Source: Chenopodium formosanum
Lineage: Eukaryota > Streptophyta > Magnoliopsida > Caryophyllales > Amaranthaceae
Length of the DNA stretch: 64,000 nucleotides
Direction of reading: 5' to 3'
NCBI GenBank assembly: GCA_024500155.1
Contig: CM044859.1
Location: 40,594,003 to 40,658,002, forward strand
Shown here one piece after another: positions 11,142 through 21,330 of the stretch (its first letter is position 1; every line of letters starts with the position of its first letter). A program made the position numbers and the translations under genes. The notes under the pieces were generated by a model that was not told the origin of the DNA, searched no databases, and worked only from the letters and a program-made list of their open reading frames with translations.

Positions 11142-12087
11142 GACTGAGTTTGGAGAAACGCGAATTTCAAAAACAAAAGTCAAAGTATCGATAGGGACAG
11201 AGAATGATTCAGAACGTTCTGCGATCCTAAACCACTCTTGTAACGCCGATACCTGCAAACTAGCGTTAGTTAAACAGATAAAAGAGTTAAGAAACGCGTA
11301 TCTTGCACCGTCGAGCACACGTCTCTGAAAGTAACTGATTTGCTATCGCTTTGCTGTTGTTTTGATGACCTCCTGCCAAGAGAATGCCATCCCGCTTGAA
11401 AACTGCTACGCTTGTAACTGCTTCCAATTTAGAAGACTGCTTTGCTTGAAACGATCCTCTCCCGCTTTGATAATATTCCACGTCCAAGGGAATACCATCG
11501 AAGATTGTTTCTCTTGAAACAATCCTCTTCCGCATTGTTAATATTCCATGTCCAAGGGAATACTACCGAAGATTGTTTCGCTTGAAACAATCCTCTTCCG
11601 CATTGATAATATTCCACGTCCAAGGGAATACTATCGAAGATTGCTTCGCTTGAAATCACCTTCAGTTGTTTGTGACAACTCTCCACAATCTAGGGAATGT
11701 CGTTGAAGATAACCTCGCTTGAAGCCATCTTCATTTGTTGCGATAATTTTCCAAAGAAATTACCGAAGATCTCTGCTTGTCGATCCTTAAAAGCTCGCTT
11801 GAACTTTGCTTCCGCTATGCCTGTACGTTGGCGCTTTTGTTGTTTTTGAACCTGTACGTCGGTGCCTTTTGCGAATGAACCACTATGTCGGTGCCTTTTG
11901 TTAAATGAGCCAATGTTTGGCGCTTTAAGCTAAGTGAGACGATCTTTCATCAGGTCGATCACTTTGTGCAATCAAGCCGATTACTAAAAATCGTGTCAAA
12001 TTTCTTAGAGGGGCTAACTGGCGTACCAAGGAACCCAAAATATATTGCAAAAAGGTAGAACAACCTCACCGAGTGGCTAAGGGTCCT
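11142..12087. repeat. C 3' UTR with ~68-bp tandem repeats (copy 1)
   Basis: Between about 11440 and 11655 a unit of about 68 bases (TCCAAGGGAATAC...GAAGATTG...CTTGAAACAATCC) repeats about three times, with decayed half-units (CGCTTGAA) on both sides to about 11810. No coding region is supported. Identical organisation at 27288-28233. Confidence 0.8.
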
Positions 12088-12220
12088 AGCGCCGCTGAAA
12101 AAGCATCAGCGCCACACAAGTAGCCGTAGCGCCAGGCGCTGAGATTGGCGCCAGGCGCCAAGCCTAATTGTTGACGCCAAGGTCTAGCGCTTGGAGCCAG
12201 AACGGGATATTCCTTAAATA
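12088..12220 (+). promoter_or_regulatory. GGCGCC cluster and TATA-like box, probable promoter of the antisense PMD gene (copy 1)
   Basis: Multiple GCGCCAGGCGC / TTGGCGCCAGGCGCCAA words at 12088-12200 are followed at 12213-12220 by CTTAAATA, a TATA-like sequence on the plus strand. The PMD ATG lies downstream, with the chromovirus now in between. Copy 2 has the same arrangement at 28234-28366. One word here is mutated (TTGGAGCCAG) relative to copy 2 (TTGGCGCCAG). Confidence 0.45.
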
Positions 12221-12691
12221 CCCCTTTCTTCTTCATTTTCGATGTTTGCTCGTCGTGATTTCACTCGAAAACTTCCAGAATTTCATTTGCTTCGTTCTTG
12301 CTCATTTCTCAACCAAATTCACTCAAATTTGTTGCAAATCAAAGCTCTTTTCATCCATTTTCCCGATCTATGTAAGTTTTCTTCGAACTCACACCGGTTT
12401 TTATGAATTTTGCACATGTTTATATTCGAATTTCATGAAATTTCGAAACTTAGAATGCTTAATTCTCTTTGTTTGTCAAATTTTATGTCATGAAATATCT
12501 TGATTATGTTTATATATTTCCTTGGGAGTAATTTGAGACTTGTTTGACTCAATTGGGTGAAGAAATGAATGAATTGCCATTGTTGGACCTCTTGAGGTCG
12601 GGAATATAATGTGGCCCGTTCTTGATGTTTTTGCTAGCAATTCTTGTCCAATTTGTCACAATAATTACTATAGTATTGCAAGAAATTGTTT
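12221..12691. other. Probable 5' leader of the PMD gene (copy 1)
   Basis: T-rich and AT-rich sequence with no supported gene; the ORF at 12168-12503 has no family resemblance. It ends at the target site of the chromovirus insertion. Confidence 0.5.
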
Positions 12692-12696
12692 GATTG
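12692..12696. other. Target site duplication GATTG (left)
   Basis: GATTG flanks the chromovirus here and at 17707-17711. Copy 2 of the duplication has a single GATTG at the uninterrupted site (near 28841), proving the insertion boundaries. Confidence 0.95.
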
Positions 12697-13440
12697 TGAT
12701 GCAAGTCTAAGCATGGAGAACTTCGAAGATTTGCTTATCATGCATCAAGATAGCTTGTCCCTAAACATTGATTCAAGCCAAGCATTGCATGGACACTTTC
12801 TTGGATATCAAAGCAAAGCCACGGTTTGCTTAGTGGTTTTTCTTGGAGTCTAGTTCACTTTCTTGAACTTTCTTGAATTTTCTTTACTTAGATTTTGCTT
12901 ACAAGTTTTTACCTTTCACTTGAAAGGGTTTTTCTTGGTTCAAGCATTAGGATCTTTAATCTTTATTTAGTTCTTTAATTTTTATTTATTTATTTAGTTG
13001 CTTTAAAAATCAGTTAGTTAGCAAAATAAATCAGTTTAGGCGTGTGCTTGTTCTCCAAGGAGTTTGGTGTATGCTTGTGCTCCAAGGTGCTTGCTCTTCA
13101 AGCAAGTTAGAATTCTAGTTTAATTAGGATTGAATTAGGGACTTGTCCTAATCTTCCTAGGTAAACTAAGTCTTATTAATAGGGCTGTAAACACACGAAT
13201 AAACATACATAGATTAATATTCAGATTTTTTCTTAAGTTGCATACTTGAGTTTTGGTTGATTGCGATCAATTGCTGTTTTGCTTGTTTTAGTTAAAACAT
13301 TCGTTTGGATTGATTAATTAGGTGGATTCTTAATTGATTAATCTTAGTTTTTGTGTAATTCTTGGTGGATTTCCTGTATAGAATTAGACTTAAACATATC
13401 CCTTGTGTTTTGTTGATTTTCGGACCAATAATTCACATCA
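12697..13440 (+). repeat. 5' LTR of chromovirus-like element
   Basis: TG...CA ends. It differs from the 3' LTR at about 12734, 13177 and a few other places. The 13177 change turns the TATAAATA of the 3' LTR into TATTAATA here, which may weaken the promoter that would drive the element. Confidence 0.95.
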
Positions 13441-13444
13441 TCTT

Positions 13445-13457
13445 TGGTATCAGAGCC
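13445..13457 (+). other. Primer binding site, tRNA-Met type
   Basis: TGGTATCAGAGCC four bases after the 5' LTR is the usual plant retrotransposon primer site complementary to initiator methionine tRNA. Confidence 0.9.
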
Positions 13458-13732
13458 AGATTACGCAACTTCGGAAAAAATTAAACTGGGAACAATTGGC
13501 TGGGAATTTTTACGTGATTCTTTTTGCATTGAACTCTAAAAACGTCCAGCTACCACCATATAAAATTTCATAATTTTTAGTTGAGTAACGCGTTCTACAC
13601 AGCCTCAAACATTTGGTGTTTGTGCACTGATTTGCGGATGAGAGTCCGGTTTTTGTGTTGCCTAGTTTTCCTTCAAGATTCGATCTTTTAATCAAGATTT
13701 TTGCATGAACTGACTTGATTTGTGTAGGAATC

Positions 13733-15382
13733 ATGAGTGACGAGGAGGTTCCACAGGTTCCAAGGGGATTAACCTTAGAACAGGCTCAAAATCTTAGAAG
13801 AGATAGGCGAATTGACGAGTTGGCAGCAAGGATGGATGAGATATTAAAAAGGCTTGATACTCTTGCTGGAGATTCTTCAAGGAAAGGGAATTCTAACCCT
13901 AATTCTGGTTCAAGTGAGGAAGAACAACCAAGGAGGAACCCAAGGAGGCCACGAAATAATTATTCCTCAAGTGATGAATCACCAAGGCCTAGGAGAAGAG
14001 ATAGACCAAAGGATGATGATAGGAACCTTAGATTAGATCTTCCCGAATTCAATGGGAGTATGAATGAACCTGAAAAATACTTTGAGTGGATTAGAAGGGC
14101 CGAGAAACTCTTTGATTACAAGGAGTATGATGAAAGGAAAAGATGCAAATTGGCTGAATTAAAACTGACCGGTTATGCTAGTCTTTGGTATGATAATCTA
14201 AAGAAGAAAAGGCATAAGGAGGGGCGTGCAAGAATCTCAACTTGGGAACAACTCAAGAAGCACATGAAAAAAAGGTTCGTACCTAGTGATTATATTCAAG
14301 ATGTTTATCTTAAGATGCAACTTTTTAAACAAAATTCTATGACTGTTGAGAATTATATTGGTGAATTTGAAAAGTTATGCATGCTATGTGGCTTAGAAGA
14401 GATTGTTGAGCATAAGATTGCTAGGTTTATTTCGGGGTTGAATGATAGTATTGCTGAAAAAGTTGAATTGCAACAATATTGGTCCTTTGAGGATGTTTGC
14501 AAGGTAGCTTTGAAAGTTGAAAAACAGATAAAGGGGAAGAAAGGGACGTACACTAAGCCCTTTGTAAAAGGTTTCACTAAACCTTTTGAGAAGAACAGCT
14601 TGGAGAAAAGTGGTTCTAGTTCGAACTACAAGGAGACTAAATCAAAGTTTGAAGCTCCTAAAAAGCTTGTTGAAGATAGGAAGTGCTTCAAGTGTGGTAG
14701 TGTTGGTCACATTGAAACTAATTGTTCATCAAAAAGAGTAATGACTGCTCAAGAGTGGGAACAAGAACAAGCTAAGTGTGAGCAAGGTAGTGACTATGAA
14801 GAAAAGAACGAAGAGGAAAACTTTGAAGAAGAGGAGGGGCATATTGACAAAATTGATCCCGAGACTCATGGTCAAAGTTTGGTTCTAAGAAGGGCACTAC
14901 ACTCTAAAATCGTACCTATGGAAAACAATCAAAGGGAGAAAATCTTTCTTACAAGGTGCAAGGTAGAAGATAGGTTGTGTGATATGATCATAGACACGGG
15001 GAGTTGCACTAATGTGGTATCTACTACTTTGGTAGACAAATTGAAGTGGCCAACTACTGAACATCCAAGCCCTTATAAGCTTCATTGGCTTAATAATTCG
15101 AGTGATGTTAAGGTAACTAAACAAGCCTTAATCTCCTTTTCAATTGGTAAATTTCATGATAAAGTTTTGTGTGATGTTTGTCCTATGGATGCTTGTCATA
15201 TACTATTAGGCCGTCCTTGGCAATATGATAGATTTGTGAAGTTTGATGGAAGGACTAATGTGTATGTTGTGAGAAACGGAGAAAAAGAGAGACCGGTTGC
15301 TTTAAAACCTTTGATAAGCAACAAGTCTTCTAATGTTACCTCTAATTCGAAGAGTTCTTATTTGATTAGTGAGAGGGAATAG
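13733..15382 (+). CDS. gag: gag-protease polyprotein of the chromovirus-like element
   Basis: I start at ATG 13733 (MSDEEVPQV); upstream in-frame codons back to 13715 have no ATG. An N-terminal coiled segment and an Arg/Ser-rich stretch are followed by the gag capsid region (about residues 100-270; EYFEWIRRAEKLF-like and GYASLWYDNL patterns), a CCHC zinc knuckle CFKCGSVGHIETNC near residue 320 for RNA binding, and an aspartic protease with MIIDTGSCTNVVS near residue 420 and ILLGRPWQYDR near 490. It ends at TAG 15380-15382, 24 bases before the RT frame opens. The frame is fully open, consistent with a young copy. Confidence 0.9.
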   Translation: MSDEEVPQVPRGLTLEQAQNLRRDRRIDELAARMDEILKRLDTLAGDSSRKGNSNPNSGSSEEEQPRRNPRRPRNNYSSSDESPRPRRRDRPKDDDRNLRLDLPEFNGSMNEPEKYFEWIRRAEKLFDYKEYDERKRCKLAELKLTGYASLWYDNLKKKRHKEGRARISTWEQLKKHMKKRFVPSDYIQDVYLKMQLFKQNSMTVENYIGEFEKLCMLCGLEEIVEHKIARFISGLNDSIAEKVELQQYWSFEDVCKVALKVEKQIKGKKGTYTKPFVKGFTKPFEKNSLEKSGSSSNYKETKSKFEAPKKLVEDRKCFKCGSVGHIETNCSSKRVMTAQEWEQEQAKCEQGSDYEEKNEEENFEEEEGHIDKIDPETHGQSLVLRRALHSKIVPMENNQREKIFLTRCKVEDRLCDMIIDTGSCTNVVSTTLVDKLKWPTTEHPSPYKLHWLNNSSDVKVTKQALISFSIGKFHDKVLCDVCPMDACHILLGRPWQYDRFVKFDGRTNVYVVRNGEKERPVALKPLISNKSSNVTSNSKSSYLISERE

Positions 15383-15405
15383 AAAAAGAAATTTGCAGCA
15401 ACAAT

Positions 15406-17118
15406 GTGGTATATATACTTGTTTCTAATGAGATTCGAATTGATCAAGATAAACAAGTAAAGAGGTCGTATGAATTAGAATCTGTTTTAGAAGAATTCAA
15501 GGATGTCTTTCCTAAGGAATTACCTCTGGGACTACCTCCTATTAGTGGGATAGAGCATCAAATTGACTTGATTCCGGGAGCACCATTACCTAATAAGGCA
15601 GCCTATAGAAGTAATCCGGAAGAAACAAAAGAGATGCAAAGGCAAATTGAAGAGCTTATGGCTAGAGGATACGTGAGGGAAAGTATGAGCCCTTGTGTTG
15701 TGCCTACTTTACTTGTCCCAAAGAAAGATGGGAGTTGGCGCATGTGTATTGATAGTAGGAGTGTGAATAACATCACTATCAAATACCGATTTCCTATTCC
15801 AAGATTAGATGATCTACTTAATGAACTACATGGTTCACAGTTGTTTTCTAAGATTGATCTTATGAGTGGTTATCATCAAATTCGAATGAGAGAAGGAGAT
15901 GAGTGGAAAACAACATTCAAGACTAAGTTAGGGTTGTATGAATGGTTGGTGATGCCGTTTGGACTCACTAATGCACCTAGCACTTTCATGAGGTTGATGC
16001 ATGAGGTACTTAAACCTTTCCTTGGCAAGTTTGTTGTTGTTTATTTAGATGATATTCTGATATACTCTAAAAATTTGCATGATCATCTAAATCATCTAAC
16101 AAGTGTGTTTGAAGTGTTAAGAGAGAAGAAACTCTATGCTAAGCTTGAAAAATGCTACTTCTTAGTGCCTAGTGTTACTTTTCTTGGTTATGTTGTATCA
16201 AAGGATGGAGTTTCAGTTGATCATTCGAAAGTAGAGGCTATTAAAACTTGGCCTATTCCTACTAATGTGAGTGATCGAGATACAAAGTTCATGAGTTTCT
16301 TTTGGAAGTCTCTATGGAAGCTTGTGGGAACTAAATTGCTCTTTAGTACATCGTACCATCCACAAACTGATGGACAAACCGAGGTTACTAATCGTACTCT
16401 TGGTGCGCTTTTGCGTGGGTTAGTGAGTAAGACACAAAAGGATTGGGACATCAAGTTAGCTCATGCGGAGTTTGCTTATAATAGATCACCTACATATGCT
16501 ACCAAACATAGTCCTTTAGAGGTAGTCTATGGAGTCAATCCGAAACTTCCAATTGATCTTGTTCCATTGCCTAAGGGTGAATTAATTCACAAAGATGCCG
16601 AGTCTAAGTTGAAGAGTATGCTGAAATTACATGCTCAAGTTCGAACAAGAATAGAGAAAGTAAATGACATGTACAAAGCTAGAGCAAACAAGCATAGAAA
16701 GCAACAAGGTTACAATGTTGGAGACTTGGTATGGTTACATTTGAGAAAGGAAAGATTTCCAGGAAAACGCAAGAATAAGTTGATGCCTAGAAGTGAAGGT
16801 CCTTTCAAGATTATTGAGAAGATCAATGACAATGCTTATAAGTTAGAACTTCCGGGAGAATATGGAGTTAGTGCTACATTCAATGTTGGCGATTTGGCTA
16901 AGTATATTCCTGATGAGGAACTTCGAGATTTGAGGACAAATTCTTTCGAAGAAGAGGAGGATGATGCAAGTCTAAGCATGGAGAACTTCGAAGATTTGTT
17001 TATCATGCATCAAGATAGCTTGTCCCTAAACATTGATTCAAGCCAAGCATTGCATGGACACTTTCTTGGATATCAAAGCAAAGCCACGGTTTGCTTAGTG
17101 GTTTTTCTTGGAGTCTAG
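15406..17118 (+). pseudogene. pol: RT fused in frame to the C-terminal half of integrase (RNase H and integrase N-terminus deleted)
   Basis: RT is nearly complete: VPKKDGSWRMCID near residue 105, FSKIDLMSGYHQIRM near 150, and YLDDILIYSK near 213 with the catalytic DD. At about residue 286 the RT connection (WPIPTNV) jumps to SDRDTKF, the second catalytic Asp region of integrase, then PQTDGQTEVTNR (catalytic Glu) and a GPF/Y module (EGPFKIIEKI). RNase H, the HHCC zinc finger and the first integrase Asp are absent. The frame stays open and continues through the polypurine tract 47 codons into the 3' LTR. It lies in a different frame from gag. Confidence 0.9.
16946..16961 (+). other. Polypurine tract within the pol ORF
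   Basis: CGAAGAAGAGGAGGA directly precedes the 3' LTR and encodes the Glu-rich EEEEDD stretch of the integrase tail, so it serves as both coding sequence and plus-strand primer. Confidence 0.85.
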
Positions 17119-17706
17119 TTCACTTTCTTGAACTTTCTTGAATTTTCTTTACTTAGATTTTGCTTACAAGTTTTTACCTTTCACTTGAAAGGGTTTTTCT
17201 TGGTTCAAGCATTAGGATCTTTAATCTTTATTTAGTTCTTTAATTTTTATTTATTTATTTAGTTGCTTTAAAAATCAGTTAGTTAGCAAAATAAATCAGT
17301 TTAGGCGTGTGCTTGTTCTCCAAGGAGTTTGGTGTATGCTTGTGCTCCAAGGTGCTTGCTCTTCAAGCAAGTTAGAATTCTAGTTTAATTAGGATTGAAT
17401 TAGGGACTTGTCCTAATCTTCCTAGGTAAACTAAGTCTTATAAATAGGGCTGTAAACACACGAATAAACATACATAGATTAATATTCAGATTTATTTCTT
17501 AAGTTGCATACTTGAGTTTTGGTTGATTGCGATCAATTGCTGTTTTGCTTGTTTTAGTTAAAACATTCGTTTAGATTGATTAATTAGGTGGATTCTTAAT
17601 TGATTAATCTTAGTTTTTGTGTAATTCTTGGTGGATTTCCTGTATAGAATTAGACTTAAACATATCCCTTGTGTTTTGTTGATTTTCGGATCAATAATTC
17701 ACATCA
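16962..17706 (+). repeat. 3' LTR of chromovirus-like element
   Basis: Same sequence as 12697-13440 with an intact TATAAATA at 17439-17446. The first ~157 bases are coding in the pol frame. Confidence 0.95.
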
Positions 17707-17711
17707 GATTG
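17707..17711. other. Target site duplication GATTG (right)
   Basis: Second copy of the 5-bp target duplication; family C sequence resumes here (GGTTGAAAAATACCG). Confidence 0.95.
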
Positions 17712-17854
17712 GTTGAAAAATACCGTTATGCTCAATTTTGAATTTATGCTCTGTTTTAGTACTACGTACTCTGTTTTTTTTTTTTTTTTTTTTGCGAACA
17801 TAGTATCATGCGGCTAAGCGAACCTTAATTTATGATAATTTTGCACAATGTATC

Positions 17855-20190
17855 ATGGCTAGACAGCGAGGCTTGGTTCACGGTCCCGAGACACTCGACG
17901 GGAGCATGAGCCCGTGGAGGACGACGCCGTAGTCCACTTCACTTGGTCGACTCCCTAAGTGGGATGAGCGGACCCTGTACTTTTCTCCCGTCCACCATAT
18001 TTCTTAGAGGGTGAGACGGGGTATCACTGTTGGGAGGACGCGCTGTCACGGTTCCGACTGTGACGGTTAGGGTGATCTGTACAAGATGTACATCGCCAGG
18101 GTTGTCGAGACGAGAATCCTATGGGAGTCTTGCGGACTTGCTGCGTTGTTTGAGACCTCCGAGGCGATGGTTTCCTCCAGCGGGGGTCACCACGTAGTGT
18201 GTGCTCTGGTGGAGTTCTTCTGGGACACCACCAACACTTTCCACTTCCCTTGGGGTGAGATGATGGTCACTCCTACCGACGTTAGTCTCATCACAAGACT
18301 AGAGTTCAGCTCTGTGCCACTGCCGTTCGACAGTGGGATCGACGTCTTTTCCCCTGAGGTCGAGGAGCTGTTGGGGCCGATTACCATTCGGGCCCGAGCT
18401 AAGGTAGAGTCGTCTCAATTCAGCGCTAGGGGGATTCGCCGCTCGACTTTGGCAGCGGCTTTCGACAATGGTGCGACCACCCGAGAGCAGCGGGTGCGCA
18501 TCTTTGCGCTTATTTTGTTGTCAGGGACGTTCTCTCCTGACAAGGGTAGTAGGGCGCTGCTTTACTACCTACCTGCCGTCCGCAATCTACATCGAATCGG
18601 GACTTACGACTAGGCCAGCTTGGCCTATGCTGACTTCATTCGTGCGCTGAGGGACTCGTGTCGACACCGGTCCTTTGGGACGAATGTTGCTCTGTCCAGC
18701 TTTTGGAGGGTCGTAGAGTTAAACATTATTCCCTATAAAGTTTAACTCTACATTTTAGTTAGCACTTACTGATATTTTTAACTCCTTGTAGATCTGGTTC
18801 TACGAGTACTTCCCTTCTGCTGCGCCGGCGAGACCGTCGCCGCGCAGGTTTCCATTTAGTGCTTCCTGGGGCAGCCGCCGTGTGGGGATGTCCACTGCGT
18901 ATGTCCGAGACTAGATCGTCGCGGTATGATTCTTTTCTTATTTGCCATTTTGTGATGCTTTAGGTAGACTTTCGCCTGATTGACGCTCTTTGTAGGAGCC
19001 TGAGGTGGTGTACCGGCCGTGGGTCGGTTTGTCGCTATTTCCTGGGGACTTACGGAGCGATCGCATAACTTACAGAGAGGGTTGCTAGACAGCATTCCTC
19101 CGATATTTTTGTCGTTCCTACTCCTCCACCACGTCAAATGTTTGACGCCGCGAGGTTGTTGAGCATGTCAGAGGGAGCTGGTACCCCTAGGCGATCTTGC
19201 ACGATCCCAGGGCGATGCTACACGGAGGAGCTACTGCCGTTGTTAGCTCCAGTTCCTGTACCGGCTAAGGATGTGGCGGTACGATTTTTCAGCTTTAACC
19301 TTTCATTAAGTAGCCTCCAAGTAATGCTTCATTCACTTTGTTTTGCTTTATTAGGACGATGTTGTTGAGTTCTTGCCACCCCGTATGTCTATCCATTACC
19401 AGGGGACATATGGGCCGATTGAGGAGATGATCCCTCCGGCTCCTGAGGACGAGCGCTTCGTAGAGCGGTCGATTCCTCGCCACCAGTCTCGAGTAAGCTT
19501 ATTTATTTGCAACTTTCGTCCATATATATTATGTATGTTTACTGACTTATTTCTTTGACAGTTCTCGCGCGAGGTGGTTTCGGCGATGGCACGATGTATA
19601 GATGCCTTCCGGAGCCAGCTTGTCCGGATGAGGAACGTGGCTACCTGCCGTCGAGACGACGCCGTTTAGGAGGTAGTCTTTCTTTCATATGCTTTGCATT
19701 ACCGCTTCGATTTTGCCTTGATTTTTATTTTAATTCTTTTTGCAGGGTCAGCCTATTGCTTCTCGTACCCGCACGAGACCTGAGGTGCGGAGGGATCCGG
19801 CGAGGTCTAGCTCGAGACGTCACCGCACTACTTCGGGAGGTCGGGGTGGTCGTTCTGAGGCCGCCCGTGCTGATGTGGCAGAGGGCTCAGGTTCTTCCTC
19901 TGAAGGTGCACATGCTGCGCCGGTAAGCCAAGGAGAGGCTACCTTAGCTCTAAGAGGTGGTGGGATGTACGAGATTGGCTCGTCATCTCCGCAGCCTCAG
20001 CCTCAGGTTGATCTCGGGTGGACTGGTCCTACGTTGAGTTTTCCTCCTTCCGAGGAGACTGGAGCTGGAGCCCGGTGGAGAGGTTACTCCTTGTACGGCG
20101 CAGTTTTACGAGATGATGGGTGTACGTCCCCCGGCGCCGTAGTTTGTTCCTGTGCTTTTTTTATTTTATTTTTTTATTTTGATTTTGTAT
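17855..20190 (+). pseudogene. Plant mobile domain (PMD)-like gene, copy 1, antisense to element C
   Basis: Possible ATG at 17855 (MARQRGLVHGP). The open block 18086-18613 has the PMD pattern (ILWESCGLAALF, FFWDTTNTFHFPWGEMMVTPTDVSLITRLEF, LLGPI). TAG at 18611-18613 replaces the Trp expected in GTYDWASLAYADF. Further exons separated by GT-AG introns include IWFYEYFPSA (18791), an EPEVVYRPWVGLSLFPGD block (18998), DDVVEFLPPRMSIHYQG (19353), FSREVVSAMARCIDAF (19561) and an RG/S-rich tail from 19745. Several frames are broken. PMD proteins occur as host genes and inside plant transposons; the role here is unknown. Copy 2 is at 28979-31326. Confidence 0.7.
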
Positions 20191-20597
20191 AGAACTTTGC
20201 CTTTTAGTTAGACTCATTTTTTTAGACATATTTTGTATGTACATACTATTATTAGTTTATTTTATTTATCATGTTTTTTCATTTTCTATTATTATCATTA
20301 TGTGCATGTTTGTAAGTGCAAGAAAAGTGTGACAAGAAATTTTGCGCAAAAAATTCCGTCAGTTTTATTATTGATGGAGGGTATTCGACTTTCTCCCCCC
20401 CAAAAAAATGAAAAAGGTAAATAAAAACTTGGGTTTATAAAATCCAAAAAAGAATAATATAATAATATAATAGCTATTTTAATTAAAAAAAAAAGAATAA
20501 AAAGAAGTTTAGAAAAAGATGAGGGAGCCGTAAAGTCATTAGCAGACTTGAATTAAGGTAAAAACGCGGTTTTAGAAAGCGCGTATGACGAGGTAAA
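20191..20597. other. AT-rich spacer between PMD and DUF7745-like genes (copy 1)
   Basis: T-rich sequence probably holding the PMD 3' UTR. I see no gene. Confidence 0.5.
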
Positions 20598-20760
20598 TTG
20601 GCGCCAGCTGGCGCCACGCGTATTGGTGTAGCGCCAGGCGTTACACTTAGCGTGTGGCGCCAAGCTTTGGCGTCTGGCGCCAATATCATCGTCTGGCGCC
20701 AAATGGCGCTGACACCGTATCCTACCCCGATTAAAACTGCTTCTAATTCGTGCATAAATA
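20598..20760 (+). promoter_or_regulatory. GGCGCC word cluster and TATA box of the DUF7745-like gene (copy 1)
   Basis: TTGGCGCCAGCTGGCGCCA opens a cluster of about eight words up to 20710. CATAAATA follows at 20753-20760 and the ATG at 20833. The same arrangement occurs in copy 2. Confidence 0.6.
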
Positions 20761-20832
20761 GCCCCCTGCCCAGCCGATTCTTTTCATAATTTCGGCAAAT
20801 AAAATAATTCTTAGCTTTAGAAAAATAATATC

Positions 20833-21133
20833 ATGTCTCTAGTCACCAAAACTTTTACCCAATACACCCATGAATGGTGTCGGTCACTTAATGCCAAAGA
20901 AAGAAAAGAATTAGATTTGTTCCACTTAGGGGGAATTTATGGTATCAAAGGGGTAGATCTTGACTTAGATTTTATTCATACCGCTCTAGAATATTGGGAT
21001 GTTGATACTCATTGTTTTAGAATAGGGTATGATGAAACTAGCCCTTTGCCGGAGGAATTTGGTGCTATTTTAGGTTTCCCTGCAATAGACCTCAAAGTAA
21101 TCCCTATTTTAGGTTTCCCTGCAATAGACCTCA
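20833..21133 (+). pseudogene. DUF7745-like gene, truncated at the duplication breakpoint
   Basis: The first 87 residues (MSLVTKTFTQYTHEW ... EEFGAILGFPAI) are the same as in the longer copy at 31965. The frame then runs into a 30-base internal repeat and family A sequence, so the rest is lost. Confidence 0.85.
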
Positions 21134-21134
21134 T
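21065..21134. other. Tandem-duplication breakpoint with 30-bp templated insertion
   Basis: The 30 bases at 21065-21094 (CTATTTTAGG...AGACCTCA) recur exactly at 21104-21133, separated by AAGTAATCC, which is the true continuation in copy 2. Directly after the second copy the sequence becomes family A at the position matching 4990. Microhomology at the switch points (CCTA and TA) fits error-prone end joining. Confidence 0.85.
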
Positions 21135-21330
21135 ACTAAGTTTGATACTTAGCATGGTCCGCCTGTGTAATACACAGACGGATTCTCCATTTTTCTAACT
21201 AAGTTTGATACTTAGCATGGTCCGCCTGTGTAATACACAGACGGATTCTCCATTTTTCTCAACTAAGTTTGATACTTAGCATAATCGCCTGGGTAATACC
21301 CAGACAGACTCGTTTAATTAAAAAGTTAAG
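21134..21330 (+). repeat. 63-64 bp tandem repeats in A2
   Basis: Three units beginning CTAAGTTTGATACTTAGC at 21136, 21199 and 21263, matching the A1 array. Confidence 0.8.

Larger units (their letters stand above)
12697..17706 (+). mobile_element. Chromovirus-like Ty3/gypsy element, 5010 bp, complete ends, internal deletion
   Basis: Bounded by TGATGCAAG...TTCACATCA, a 5-bp target duplication and two near-identical LTRs (744 and 745 bp, about five substitutions and one 1-base indel by eye). The empty site is preserved in copy 2. The tRNA-Met-type primer site, gag-protease and RT-integrase with a C-terminus running into the 3' LTR suggest a chromovirus, perhaps CRM-like. RNase H and the N-terminal half of integrase are deleted, so it is non-autonomous. 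Confidence 0.95.
9796..21133 (-). mobile_element. 3' end of Ogre-like element C, first copy of a tandem duplication (interrupted)
   Basis: It matches 25941-32220 base for base apart from scattered substitutions and the 5-kb insertion at 12697. It contains the right part of a minus-strand 3' LTR, polypurine tract, 3' UTR repeats and two plus-strand genes (PMD and DUF7745-like), and ends abruptly inside the second gene. It has no gag or pol. Confidence 0.85.

Noticed and set aside
10900..11328. 142-residue ORF, repeated at 27046-27474
   Set aside because: It spans the LTR end and polypurine tract of element C, so it cannot be a gene of that element; shared only through duplication.
12168..12503. 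111-residue Phe/Ser/Leu-rich ORF, repeated at 28314-28649
   Set aside because: Composition of T-rich leader DNA, no family resemblance, starts inside the GGCGCC cluster.
17773..17793. Poly-T tract, shorter in copy 2 (about 28902-28917)
   Set aside because: Length difference is normal slippage; not a LINE or SINE tail, as no such element or target duplication surrounds it.
18713..18751. 12-bp perfect hairpin in the first PMD intron (GTAGAGTTAAAC arms), one mismatch in copy 2
   Set aside because: Too short for a MITE or microRNA precursor; probably incidental within a T-rich intron.
21065..21133. The repeated 30 bases as a target site duplication
   Set aside because: Both copies lie on the same side of the junction and no element lies between them; a breakpoint insertion explains them better.
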